Part shown: positions 1-11,759 of the stretch, in pieces
Layout: each line of letters starts with the position of its first letter
Position numbering within the stretch: position 1 is the stretch's first letter
Source of the DNA: Siphonodentalium dalli
Taxonomy: Eukaryota; Mollusca; Scaphopoda; Gadilida; Siphonodentaliidae
Length of the DNA stretch: 64,000 bases
Assembly (NCBI GenBank): GCA_032622095.1
Contig: CP136064.1
Coordinates: 191,693,794 to 191,757,793, forward strand
Reading direction: 5' to 3'
Program-made: the position numbers and the translations under genes
Notes under the pieces: generated by a model
The model's database searches: none
The model's input: only the letters and a program-made list of their open reading frames with translations
Told to the model about the DNA's origin: nothing

Positions 1-47
1 CAACACTATCACTACAGCACATAATAATCCTTTTCATTATGACATAC

Positions 48-218
48 CACAGAATGATGCTTGTGTTGGCGTGGCAACAGGATACATGTGCAGGTTGGCC
101 ATCTGGAAGCTGGATGGAGATAAGTTTGTTGGCAATGTATACCCTTGTGTGCCGTGGTAAGGCACTGCCTGTGTACCGTACCCATACATTGTGTCGTTGA
201 ACATATTTATGTGGCAAT
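48..218 (-). CDS. T-box transcription factor copy A, first coding exon (partial gene)
   Basis: The exon starts after an acceptor (CTTCCAG before 218). The ATG is at 204 and the exon ends at a GTATGT donor below 48. The translation begins [12 protein letters not shown] and encodes a Tyr/Gly/Pro-rich N-terminal tail, almost identical to copy B (9791-9961) and close to copy C (47140-47310). The T-box exons would lie to the left, outside the window. The coding part of the exon is 157 nt in all three copies and ends in phase 1. What is seen: a conserved ORF, conserved splice sites and synteny of the flank. What is inferred: that an entire third gene continues beyond position 1. Confidence 0.8.
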
Positions 219-521
219 CTGGAAGTAAAACATGATGGGTACATTAAAAATTATCGCGCAAATTATTTATTATCAAAATAATGTTGGTATATGTAGTCGA
301 ACAGTTGAAGTTAACGCGAGAGCATGACTGGCAGAAAATGGCATGCATGTTATTTTACTGTGTGCAATTCAAATATGCACTGTTGAATTTGGTTTATCAA
401 TCGTGCAAGAGAACCAACCATTACTTCATTTCAGGGTAACGGGTTGTGGTTAAAAATTCGTGAATGGTTTTGAAAACTCATATTGTCTGGTTCACAAAGT
501 GAAGTCTGTGTAAGAGTTACC

Positions 522-700
522 TGATATAAAGCTGTATAAAATCCTGAACGAGATATTACGTATGTTATCAGTTGAGAGAATGAAATGCTCTGCCACGACG
601 AACACTCCTATTTAACGAAAAAGACCAGCTTTATGCTCATAATTAGTCAGGGTTGAGTATGCCTCATCTCAACGTGCAAATGTTGTTACTGCGTTGTCTG
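522..700 (-). promoter_or_regulatory. Conserved T-box promoter / 5' UTR exon block, copy A
   Basis: On the minus strand a TTAAATAG TATA-like box (608-615) precedes a putative leader that ends in CAG|GTAACT near 522. The leader can splice to the acceptor at 218. The same block is in copy B (10264-10440) and copy C (47615-47790). Over about 130 bp A and C differ at only a handful of bases, although the surrounding non-coding DNA is much more diverged. Confidence 0.5.
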
Positions 701-3700
701 ATGTTCTTTGGCGGGGCTGATGTTTAGTTGGCAGCCGCGGATACATTTTGACCATTGTTTGTCTAACATGGTCCATGGATCCCTTGTTATCACTGTGTGT
801 ATGTTGTTACATGTTTCTGATTACTCATCAGCTGAACAGTGATGAACTCATACTAACTCCAAATTTATCTCACTTCGATATATTTTATTCCAGACTTTTA
901 CCTCCTTTCTTTGTGAGTTTGATGTGGTTTGGTTTAAACGGACATAGCTCGTTCAAACTTCCAAAATGTTGTCTACGTAATTTGGAAGGAGTCATAACAT
1001 AGGTTTATCAATACACGATATATTTATATTCGGGCTTCATATGTTTGGAAAAATACTGGAGCAGAAATGAAAAACGCTCTTTATTTCTACAATATCATCA
1101 ATAAATAAACAAGGAACTCTCTTTATTGTTGCATGCCAAAGAAACTAGCAAGCTTTCTGAATTAGATCACTTGAATCAGTCTTTCTGTGCGTGAAGAGTT
1201 CGTTTAAGAATATGTTTTTAAAATGTATCGACATCTGTTGGTGATAGTGGTTATTATTCGTTTTTTTTCTATCAATTATTAAAGCATCACTATTGCGTGA
1301 CATATATGGTAGTTCGCGTTATGACGAATTTAAATATAAATATATTTAAAATAAGATTGAAGTCTTTAAATACTCGGCGATTTGGAATGGAATGGAACGG
1401 CAATGGAATTTTACAAGATGTTTTACATACCTTTAATTTCGGAAATATTTATGGATTAGGTACTTGGATGAATATCAATTGCATAATTATGATTCTGTAA
1501 TAACTATATGGTATTATTTATACCGCTATGTATGTCATTCAATGCTTCGTACTCGATTGTCATCGGCAGTGAGTATATTTTTTCTAAAACTCGCTATATA
1601 TGCAAACACTGATTGTAGCCATGTCGGCGAGATTCTTCGAGTAATCACCGCATTAGTACTAAACAAACACAACCATGTATGACAGAAGCGAGATCCTACG
1701 AGTACGGTAATCACCTCATCAATATAAAACAAACATCAATCATGGCAGCGTGATTCACACCAACACTAATTATTGATGATAGTGATTTTTACAAACACAA
1801 ATCATCGATGAATGAGTGTTTGTTGCCATGTGGCGGAAATACTCACAAACATACAGATATGAAGAATATCGTATAGTCATTATCATATGACAATAGTTAC
1901 AGAGCATGCATGTGTTACACTAAATCTTGTTCGGTGGTTGGTCAACTGCCAACTGGGTCATATCTCAATAAAACACACTATTATATATTTTGACGTCACA
2001 TCTTGTTGACCTTCGTGTTATTTGAGTGCACAGCCATAGACCGATAATTCACAGGTAGCATATTGGGCTAACTTACAATGAGCACGGTATAATAACCAAA
2101 CTGCAGACATATTTCAGAAAATAAAATCAGTTGAGTTTGTGGAAATTAGTACGGAACGGGCTATATAAATGTAAGATAATTATAACTAAAGTTATCACCC
2201 AGATATTAAAATAATCAGTAAATTATAAGTCTAAAAGGGACAAATTCCATAAAACTTATCGGAACGGACCCAATTTCGAACAAGACCTGTATTTGCATGT
2301 GAATAATCTTAATTACATTTTGTATACAAATCAGATAACTACAAAACTATTAAGTTATTTCTGTTTAATAGTTTAGTTGTGCAGCACTTTGATATCGCAC
2401 CGGATAAGCCCACCCGGACCCATGGATAGAAAGTAACAAAATATAACATAATATAACGTGAACAACACGTGATAAAGTTCATCACCGACCTGTATTTGCA
2501 TGTGAATAATCTTAATTAAATTTTGTATACAAATCAGATAACTACAAAACTATTAAGTTATTTCTGTTTAATAGTTTACTTGTGCAACACTTTGACATCG
2601 CACCGGATCCAGTCAACATGTAATCCTGTATATGCCCACCCGGACCCACAGATAGAAAATAACAAATCATAATAATATAACGTGAACAACAAGTGCAAAG
2701 GTGTATCGCCGACACCCATGGGATACAGATGCTCGCCTGTCTTGGTCACCTATATAAGGGGCGTTTGGTGTGGTATGGGGAGTGTTGAATAGTACTTGTG
2801 TTCTGAGAGAATGATGTAGTTTCAGACTCACGTGAGAGGGGTTTGGTTAATTTGGGGATCTGATATTGGATCTATTCGAAATAATAATGGACTATCTCAC
2901 AAATGTCACAATTAATCTTATTACCCAATGCAGGATCAACAAACTGAAGTCCCTGACATCAAATTTTGAACTTGACCTGCATTTTTGTGTAAACAATCAA
3001 CATCCCTTATTTTTTTTTAATATTTTTTTTTTTTTTATTCCATGCACGCAAGGCATATATTGATCAATTATCGCATTATGACATGACATCGACTAGTAAA
3101 TCTATATGATGAAACTTGCTGGGATACCAAACTTCATCGACCTAAATATACTTCACTCTCCACGAAAGTGAACAAAGTTCAATGAATTATTATTACTTTT
3201 GATCGGCGTGTTCTTGCTATTTAACTATATAGGCACGTCACACTAATGCAATTAATGAAATTTACTGTACCTCTCTTGTCGGAGCCGTCGACACTTCATG
3301 TGTTATGTTTGTGGGTTTTTATTTATGTACATACTGTTTTCTTCTTTGAACTGTTCATGCACAGGTGTGCAGCTTTTTCCTTTTGTTTATCAGATCACTT
3401 TCTCATTCCAAATACATGACATTAAAGCTCTCATAAAGCTCAACCTACATTCAATGTATACAAAACCATCACGAATAAATTATTTAATTTGTTTCAGAAA
3501 TAAAAAATTGCCCCTCTAAGGAGTCACTGATTATAACGACCCACTTGCTCCACTTTATGCTTCTAATGTCCAGCACACTTACAAATGATTGATATCGCAC
3601 TATATAGAGCAAGGGTCGGCCTATATCACGCGTTTGCCAGCAAGCTTCCAAAGAACAAGAGTCTCGATGCTTTTTCGTCAGTTTACCGTCTACTTTACTT

Positions 3701-3879
3701 TATCCTTAGACTACATGGCTTTGACGTATCATCAGTCCTGTTATTACTAATATTCTTATCTATGTGTCATTATGAGAAACTACCTCCGCTATCTGAAGTG
3801 AATGAATTTATTTATTATAGTGACATTATGTATATAAATATAACATCCGGCCCATAGGGCCTATAAGTCACTTTGAATA

Positions 3880-4337
3880 CGATAAACAATTAATTATTTG
3901 TGCACATGTGTGGATTTTGAAAGTTTTGATTGTCTTATGTCATAAGCCTCTGAAATAAATTTAGCACTATATACAGGGAACTTGTTTATACAGTGAACCA
4001 TAACATCGATGTCGGTTTCTAGATGGTGTATATCACCAACACGCGTCATTAGCGTACTGCGGGCATCTTCGTAAACACGACAACGGACAAAGAAGTGTAA
4101 CTCATTTTCAACGTCTCCCGTATCACATATCATGCACACGCGTTCGGCTACTTCCTCACCACGAGATCGTCCAGTTTCGATCCTCAGGGGCAATATACCA
4201 CAGCGGAATTGTCCCAGCAATGATCTCTGACGTCTCGTTAAAACGGGCGAAGAAACATAGCTTTCTAACATGAGTTCATTCTTTAATATAATGTACGCTC
4301 GCAGCTTTCTCAGTCTGGTAATGTCGGTTAGCCATTT
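3880..4337 (-). mobile_element. LINE 3' fragment (C-terminal zinc-knuckle region), copy A
   Basis: A minus-strand ORF (4271-3894) encodes the C-terminus of a non-LTR retrotransposon polyprotein. The pattern CMIC...ENELHFFVRC is the CCHC-type motif downstream of LINE reverse transcriptases. The fragment is the same insertion as 14270-15577, but here it is cut at 4337, where sequence similarity to copy B stops. The LINE therefore predates the A/B duplication, and the duplication or deletion breakpoint falls inside it. Confidence 0.75.
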
Positions 4338-4900
4338 TGTGCCTGAAAAACTTGGGTCGAGTGAAAAAACTTTCGTATCGGGAGTATATCGACAAACTAG
4401 AGATCGTTTCAGACACGAAAAATGATTTTAAATATGGGCTTTTTAACTCCATTCTAGCCATCAAAATAACAATTTATCGCCACCAAAGTCGCGTATCAGA
4501 CTTTTAATTGAATACGGACTATCATTAAAGAAGGGGTATGCGTCCTGGAAGATTGACAGTGGGGTATGAATCATGCGTACCGCCTGAAAATCACATGAAT
4601 CCCGCGTATTAGGGGAGAAACCCTCAAAAGGATTGTGTTGATTAATGAAATTCTTGATCGAAATTTGTTTATTCATACATATTTAATACATATTGGATTC
4701 ACGTAAAATACTATATATCTCAACAAAATTAACAACTAATGTCATGACTAGTTCATATGCACATAAAAACGGAACAATAACTTAAATACTATGTATGGAG
4801 CGACAACTATAGATAATATTCATTAAATGCCAGTAGCAACACATTGTAAGTTTGAGGTATAGCACAAGAAAAAAGCACAATGAGTGGTCATGAACTAGGT
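4338..4900. other. 3' flank of T-box copy B
   Basis: Bases 4338-4460 match nothing else I can see in the window. From about 4465 to 4900 the sequence is homologous to the 3' flank of copy C (41150-41225 and 41715-42080). Copy C carries an extra block of about 490 bp. No gene is visible here. Confidence 0.6.
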
Positions 4901-4904
4901 TGTC

Positions 4905-5130
4905 CTAGAAATCAATAGCAGGTTTCATTTTCAGATCAGTGCTGTAGAATGGAGGGGCAAAGATCGGTAGATGATCAAACAGTCCACTGGGATTCTGGCG
5001 GAGATAAGGATGTGTGTAGTCAACAGAGAATGGTCCCAGGCTGCAGTTGGAGTCTTGATTCTGTAGAAAGTCGATAGCGCTGGGTGTTGGGAGCAGGTTT
5101 ATGTCGAATGCGCCCGGTTTTTGGCATCTT
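4905..5130 (-). pseudogene. Out-of-frame conserved C-terminal tail of T-box copy B
   Basis: This stretch encodes the same tail as the last ~70 residues of copy C (shared strings [24 protein letters not shown]), but it sits in a different frame from the rest of exon 7. The aligned DNA of B has 19 bases where C has 15 just before the shared TTCGACATAAAC. A translating ribosome would leave the ancestral frame and stop at 5020. A sequencing error cannot be excluded. Confidence 0.75.
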
Positions 5131-8100
5131 GGGTGGCGATAAGACATCACTCGAGGCAGCCTGCAGGTTTGTCGATTCGCTCTTTGTTGATAGATTCAGT
5201 GGATCGCATATGAAGGGTTGGTTTTGTGTTGGCGAAGACCCCATGAAGTTGAACACCGTTGGCTTAAAGTCAAAGGAATTCGTATTGTCTACTGCTCTCG
5301 GAATACCCTGGGGTGATGCTAATGAAGATATCGATGGAATGCCGAATCCAGCCACAAGTTGTTCATACAGTTGGTTCTGAGGTGGTGTGGACACTTCTAG
5401 CTGCCTGGTTTGGTTGCGATGCGACACGGTTGTTGTTGGAGCGATGAGTAATTCTTTACTAGGTGACGATCTTTCAGATACACTGTTGTAGTTGTAGTTG
5501 GTGTATGTCAATGAGTCAGTAGACGGTGCTACGTTGCGAGGAGATGGTGTCTCTCCCGCGTATTCACTCGCGTATGTTTCAATGGACGAAGGCGAGTGGT
5601 TGGTGGAGAAATCGCTCGAATCTGGGGAGCAAACAGCAGCATCGGCACGAGACTCTGTCGTGAAGCTGTGAGTGTGGTTAGTGACGTATTTTGGGCACAT
5701 CTCGTCTTGATCTTTCAGAATCCGCAGTTCTGGTGATGAGACCTGTGGTTCAATTCGCTGACGCTTTGCTTCCGGATAAACTCCTGCAAGTAGAAATGTT
5801 GTCATTTTATGTGTGTCAGTTAGATTTACATGTTTGTATGTGGTGCACAAAATGGTTTCAATCACTGAGAAAGTTAAGAAACACACAGTGGATTTAAACA
5901 AAATAGAAATCAAAACATATTGCTCTCTTTCTAACAGACAAACCTTTCGAAATTGTTTCTAAGTTGTGCAGAATAATTTCATTTGGTGAGAGCAAATTGA
6001 TACCGTGTTAATGCTGGAATGTTACGTGATAAATATTGATTTCTTAAATTCTAATCAAGTTGAGAGCTATTAATACATTGGTATTTTTATATTGTATCCT
6101 CGAATTGATTTGGTATTTACATGTATGTCTATTTTATAATGTTAAGCAAATCGTTGTGTTATTGAAACTGAAACACTTGTAATATGTTTGTAAAATTAAC
6201 AAACATGGTGTAACGATATTGCGAATCTATATAATTTGATAACATCTCAATTACCTGGAAGGAACTGGTTTTCTGTGTCATCAAGTGATGGTCGCTTTCC
6301 TCCGAAGCATGTCCTGTGAAGAAAGAGAAAACTATTAAATGTCATATTTGCCCGATATGGCGGTCTTGGACGAACTAATATATCCTGCCTCCATCTGCGT
6401 GCATATTATTATGATGTTATGGTTACCAAGCAAGAGTCCAACTCTCTCGTCGTTTTCAAACTTACTCAACTCATCATAATTGGGAAACATATTAAACTTC
6501 ATTTTTTTTTATTACATAAACATACGATGCTTTCTATTACAGAGTTAATAAAAATACTTTGGTAAATCATACCCACTGTATCTCCTCCCATGGAGTTATT
6601 TCAGACTTACCTTCTGTTATCTCTGAAGCCCTTTGCGAACGGATTATTGTCAACCTTCAACTTGGTACACTGAAAAGAATAGATAAATAGCACGATTAAC
6701 ACAAAATCTGGTTAAGCAAAGCACTGTATAACGTCAAATAGTTTCGGAGATACTGAAGCTTGGCTTGCTATTTACTTCAAATAAAGATTTTGTTTTAATT
6801 TAGATATAAACAAATACTGACAGTCTTTAACCTGTACTTGTGAAATACTTTCAAATTCAACTTTCAAGTGACTTTGTGTTTTAACCACCGATGATAAAAT
6901 CTTCTGAAGTACCAGTTTTATAACACGTCAGTAGGTGAACATGACTTTATGTTAAAGGAAGCTGATAAAAGTTCTTACCTCTTCACTTTGATAGGCAGTA
7001 ACCGCTATGAACTTTGTCTCGTCGAAGCTAGATGTCTTGAACTTTCCCCAGTTGAGTGAACTTGTGTCGTTGGCTCTGACGATGTGGACACGCAGCTGGT
7101 ATTTCTGCATCGTGTTCAGAATGATCTTTGAACACAAAAACAAAATAGTTAGAATATGATGGCAAGTTTAGGGAAACTAGTACATGGTTCATAATATGTA
7201 TGCGCAACGGTGTATGTATGACACATTATGAGCACCCCCGTCTGTATATATTGAAATGGCCCGTATGTGTTAAAATTAAATCCTGTTTGGTGATTGGTCA
7301 ACTGCCAATTGGGTCACCCGGTTTACATTAATTCGAAGAGTGTACCACGAACATGAAGTTACAAACTGTTGATCTAGTCTGGACTAATCACTAAACGCGG
7401 TCGGCAGAATAATTGGGCGTGCCGAGTTGCAATTGATGCCAGTTATTTATATCGATCGATCACGTTATCGTAGCTAAGAGTGTGGAAATTTTACATTGGG
7501 TTGACTTAATGAACTGTATCGACAGATTTCGTAAAAATAAATAAGACTACATTCAGTTTTGTATGGGAATAAATCATCAAAAAGCGATATAAATATAAAA
7601 AATTATTGTAGTGGGTTTATGCGTTACTGGGGGATACGGCGGCTATGTGGTCATTAGGGCACATTAAGCTTCGCGGTTTATACAATTTTCCCAACGACCA
7701 CAGCGCCGTTTCCCACAATAACACACACACCCACCACATTAATTTCTTACGTATACTGCGCAACAACAAGATGTTAATGCAGCCACTTTAGAAACACCTC
7801 GCAAATCTTGATTTATACCACGATCGCCTATCTTACTATATAAATAAAGCCATCTGTTTAAATTTTACAATTAATCAACAACTGTTGATTAAACGTACAT
7901 ACTGTTGATTAAACTTCGCAGAGTGGATTAAACTTTCTCCATACAATTTGAACAGAAAAGTGTTTATCCATCGCATTGTAAAGATCGTGGCATAAACAAA
8001 ATATACGCATAGTGTTTCTGAATAACAAATTTAATCTACTCGTGGGATTAGCGATTCCCACTCGTGGATTAAATTTGTTATTCAGAAACACTTTTCGTAT

Positions 8101-9961
8101 ATTCTATATATCTCATTGGAGGTACTGTGATGTAGTATACGTCCACAGTTATTTCCAATGTATAATGACTATATAACACATATTGGATGAATTAGGATCC
8201 AACATATATCTACATGCGCATTTCACAATATTGTGACGATCAGCTTTTGAAGATAACATAATAAAGCCGTAAAGAAATAAAAAAAAAAGGATGTACGATA
8301 ACATCTAATTGAGATGCATCGGTCACTATTACGACATGTATGTACAGGCATAGCCGCTAGGAATCGAGATATAAGTGTCCTATCTGCTAACGAAATTATC
8401 TTACATTGCCCTTTTTGTCGTTTGGGTTGTTAGTAATCTTCATCTTGTTGAAGGATATCGGTTTCTTCATCCAGAATGACCCCGGAGCCGGGGAGTCAGG
8501 GTGAACGTACATTCTGGCTGACGTTTGTGGTTCGCTCTTGCCGGTCACAGTCCAGTTGGTGTTCTGATATTTATATCTGCAGTTGTCGGCTGGGATGACG
8601 TCAGCTAAGACGACATACTTGGCGGTTGGTGATAGCCTCTGGCAGATCACTTTCACGAACGGGAACATTCGTCTGAAAAATTAACACAAATTTTCAGTAC
8701 AGGCCAAATCGACAGGTCGTTTTAAAATAAGGCGGAATTGTACAGTGTATATATCGATAAACCGACGCCAATACTTATATATTGATAACTGGTATCCAAG
8801 TATTAAAATCATTCATACACGTTACAGAAAGTTAATGGCAACAAGACCAAGACATATATGGTTTGTACTTGATTTGATATATACATAGATTATCTATAAT
8901 CTAGTTGTGCACATGGCTATATGGTAAACAGTTTCACACACACATCGTCTTTGTGTTCTTACTAGATGGTAAAAAGTTGGAATTTCTACGAAATCAGATA
9001 AAAATTATTTTACAAAAAAAAAACATACAATATATACCCGCTGCAATAATATCGTGCTGAAAAATTACCCAACAAAAAGATACGAACCTTCCTGGTTTGG
9101 TCACAATCATCTCTGTGCCTATCGTGTTGAATCTATCCCATAGATCCTTGTTGTCTAAAGTAATTGTCACGTGGTCATCGTCTGATGGTGCTGCGGTCGA
9201 GGGCGGTGGAGAGCTAACTGGAGGAAACGTTGTCTGAATATTTGGCATTTGTCCGTGATTAACTGTGTTCTTGATATCTTAAATTGAAACGTAAAGGCAT
9301 AAAGTTTTAGCAAAAAACAGTGTTTTATTTGGAAGAGATAGAATAGATTAAATGTAGGACCTCAAATTGCGCAATTATATAGTACAGAAGGACTAACGAC
9401 GGCGAAGGAAGCTCTTCATATCGAAATAAATTAATTTGGTTGAAAGAATGCGTTGCTAAGAACAGTTTTGGCGTTAAATTGTTTTAAACAAAAATCAATG
9501 GTTAATTTAAATCTAGCATTTCAAATAGATTTGTAATATCCAAATATAATGATGTTATATTCTGGAAAGATCTTCCGATAGAAATATATCGCATCAAAAG
9601 CACAATTGGTATGTATAATTATCGTGAACCATCTTTGTATCGCGTGTTACAACTATTGTCGATATATATTGTGTAGCATTTCCTCGTATATAGCATTACA
9701 TTAAATTTATCCGTTGCAGGTAAAATTCAAAGACGATTTTAGTCAACACTATCACTACAGCACATAATAATCCTTTTCATTATGACATACCACAGAATGA
9801 TGCTTGTGTTGGCATGGCAACAGGATACATGTGCAGGTTGGCCATCTGGAAGCTGGATGGAGATAAGTTTGTTGGCAATGTATACCCTTGTGTTCCGTGG
9901 TAAGGCACTGCCTGTGTACCGTACCCATACATTGTGTCGTTGAACATATTTATGTGGCAAT
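5020..9961 (-). CDS. T-box transcription factor, copy B (seven coding-region exons; C-terminus frameshifted)
   Basis: Sequence-specific nuclear transcription factor. Exons on the minus strand: 9961-9791 (ATG at 9947), 9262-9088, 8672-8405, 7125-6979, 6669-6611, 6313-6255 and 5783-5020. All have GT/AG borders and compatible phases. The T-box runs from [20 protein letters not shown] through [28 protein letters not shown] and TAYQSEE to NNPFAKGFRD. The domain mixes features of Tbx2/3 (HIVRAND) and Tbx6/16 ([11 protein letters not shown]), so orthology is unresolved. Exon 7 encodes a Ser/Pro-rich tail. Compared with copy C, a net 4-nt gain near 5105-5130 shifts the frame: the reading frame now stops at 5020 and the conserved tail ([13 protein letters not shown], encoded at 4905-5100) lies in another frame. 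The gene is otherwise intact. Its promoter block is at 10264-10440. Confidence 0.9.
7860..8095. repeat. Palindromic MITE-like repeat in T-box B intron
   Basis: Two perfect 26-bp inverted arms lie at 8011-8036 and 8067-8092, separated by 30 bp that is itself partly palindromic (around CTCGTGGGA/TCCCACTCG). To the left are several short GTTGATTAAAC units in near-tandem. It lies in the intron between T-box exons 3 and 4 of copy B and is not seen at the same place in copy C. Confidence 0.55.
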
Positions 9962-10263
9962 CTGGAAGTAAAACATGATGGGTACATTCAAAATTATCGC
10001 GCAAATTATTTATTATCAAAATAATGTTGGTATGTAGTCGAACAGTTGAAGTTAACGCGAGAGCATGACTGGCAGAAAATGGCATGCATGTTATTTTACT
10101 GTGTGCAATTCAAATATGCACTGTTGAATTTGGTTTATCAATCGTGCAAGAGAACCAACCATTACTTCATTTCAGGGTAACGGGTTGTGATTAAAAAAAA
10201 TCGTGAATGGTTTTGAAAACTCATATTGTCTGGTTCACAAAGTGAAGTCTGTGTAAGAGTTAC

Positions 10264-10440
10264 CTGATATAAAGCTGTATAAAATCCTGAACGAGATATT
10301 ACGTAGGTTATCAGTTGAGAGAATGAAATGCTCTGCCACGACGAACACTCCTATTTAACGAAAAAGACCAGCTTTATGCTCATAATTAGTCAGGGTTGAG
10401 TATGCCTCATCTCAACGTGCGAATGTTGTTACTGCGTTGT
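10264..10440 (-). promoter_or_regulatory. Conserved T-box promoter / 5' UTR exon block, copy B
   Basis: TATA-like TTAAATAG at 10351-10358 on the minus strand, followed by a putative non-coding exon ending at a CAG|GTAACT donor (exon edge 10264). It would splice to the acceptor at 9961, just upstream of the ATG at 9947. The block is conserved in all three T-box copies. Confidence 0.5.
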
Positions 10441-11132
10441 CTGATGTTCTTTGGCGGGGCTGATGTTTAGTTGGCAGCGATACATTTTGACCATTGTTTG
10501 TCTAACATGGTCCATGGGTCCCTTGTTATCACTGTGTGTATGTTGTTACATGTTTCTGATTACTCATCAGCTGAACAGTGATGAACTCATACTAACTCCA
10601 AATTTATCTCACTTCGATATATTTTATTCCAGACTTTTACCTCCTTTCTTTGTGAGTTTGATGTGATTTGGTTTAAACGGACATAGCTCGTTCAAACTTC
10701 CAAAATGTTGTCTACGTAATTTGGAAGGAGTCATAACATAGGTTTATCAATACACGATATATTTATATTCGGGCTTCATATGTTTGGAAAAATACTGGAG
10801 CAGAAATGAAAAACGCTCTTTATTTCTACAATATCATCAATAAATAAACAAGGAACTCTCTTTATTGTTGCATGCCAAAGAAACTAGCAAGCTTTCTGAA
10901 TTAGATCACTTGAATCAGTCTTTCTGTGCGTGAAGAGTTCGTTTAAGAATATGTTTTTAAAATGTATCGACATCTGTTGGTGATAGTGGTTATTAGTCGT
11001 TTTTTTTTCTATCAGTTATTAACGCATCACTATTGCGTGACATATATGGTAGTTCGCGTTATGACGAATTTAAATTTAAATATATTTAAAATAAGATTGA
11101 AGTCTTTAAATACTCGGCGATTTGGAATGGAA

Positions 11133-11759
11133 CTTTAAAAAGGAATTTGGTTTTGAGACGTATTTTACGAATTTACCTCGCGATTTGTCACACAACATTA
11201 TGAGATTGAGGACAGCCAATCATAGACTAGGAGTCGAAACTAGCAGGTGGGGAAAAGCAAGCAAGCGTGGTAAAAACTGTACGTTATGTGGGCAGACAGA
11301 CGCAAATGACGAATACCATATCATATCCGTTTGCACAATCTTAGTTGGGGCCAGGCAGAAATATATACCACGATGGTTCTGGGAGGAACCTGCTAGATGG
11401 AAATTCTACATACTATTAGCGTCCCACAATCCAGAAATCCAGAAAGGCTTAGGCATTGTGACTAAGATAGGACTGAGTAAGATCGAATAGTAGTGAGTCG
11501 TCGATGCGAAATAACGATGATGATAATTAATATGATGTATATGACCAGTGCTGTTATTGTTAATGATGGTGTTGTTGTTGTTGTTGATGGTGATGGCGAT
11601 GACGACGATGAAGATGATGATGATGATAATAATAATAATGGTGATGATAATGGTGACGATGATGGTGATAATGTATTATATTATATGTAAATAGTGTAAA
11701 TATGTTTGTCAACTCTATATAATGCGTGTTAACTCACGATTGAGTTCATTAAAGCATTC
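11133..11759 (+). mobile_element. 5'-truncated non-LTR retrotransposon insert with 7-bp TSD
   Basis: The insert is absent from copy A and flanked by AATGGAA at 11126-11132 and 11760-11766. It carries the end of a plus-strand ORF (to 11490) with the CTLCG...DEYHIISVC zinc-knuckle pattern typical of LINE polyprotein C-termini, then a 3' UTR with a GAT/GATGGT-rich trinucleotide tract (about 11555-11680). It must have inserted after the A/B duplication or been lost from A, which makes it a relative-age marker. Confidence 0.75.
11555..11690 (+). repeat. GAT-type trinucleotide microsatellite
   Basis: An imperfect GAT/GTT/AAT trinucleotide run in the 3' UTR of the inserted LINE fragment. The acidic poly-Asp ORF over it is a translation of the microsatellite and not a gene. 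Confidence 0.85.

Larger units (their letters stand above)
1..4337. repeat. Segmental duplication, copy A: 5' flank of a T-box gene
   Basis: This block matches 9744-14729 almost base for base: position 1 pairs with 9744, and homology ends at 4337/14729 inside a minus-strand LINE. It holds the first coding exon of T-box copy A and about 4 kb of its upstream DNA. The main difference is a 627-bp insert at 11133-11759 that is absent here. The short ORFs in the block are shared non-coding sequence rather than genes. The near-identity implies a recent tandem duplication or gene conversion. Confidence 0.93.

Noticed and set aside
1464-1732. Small ORFs conserved between A and B flanks (for example 1535-1732 and 11904-12101)
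   Set aside because: They are identical because the DNA was recently duplicated. In copy C the frames are broken, which argues against coding.
11493-11690. Poly-Asp acidic ORF
   Set aside because: It is a reading of a GAT-type microsatellite in the 3' UTR of an inserted LINE.
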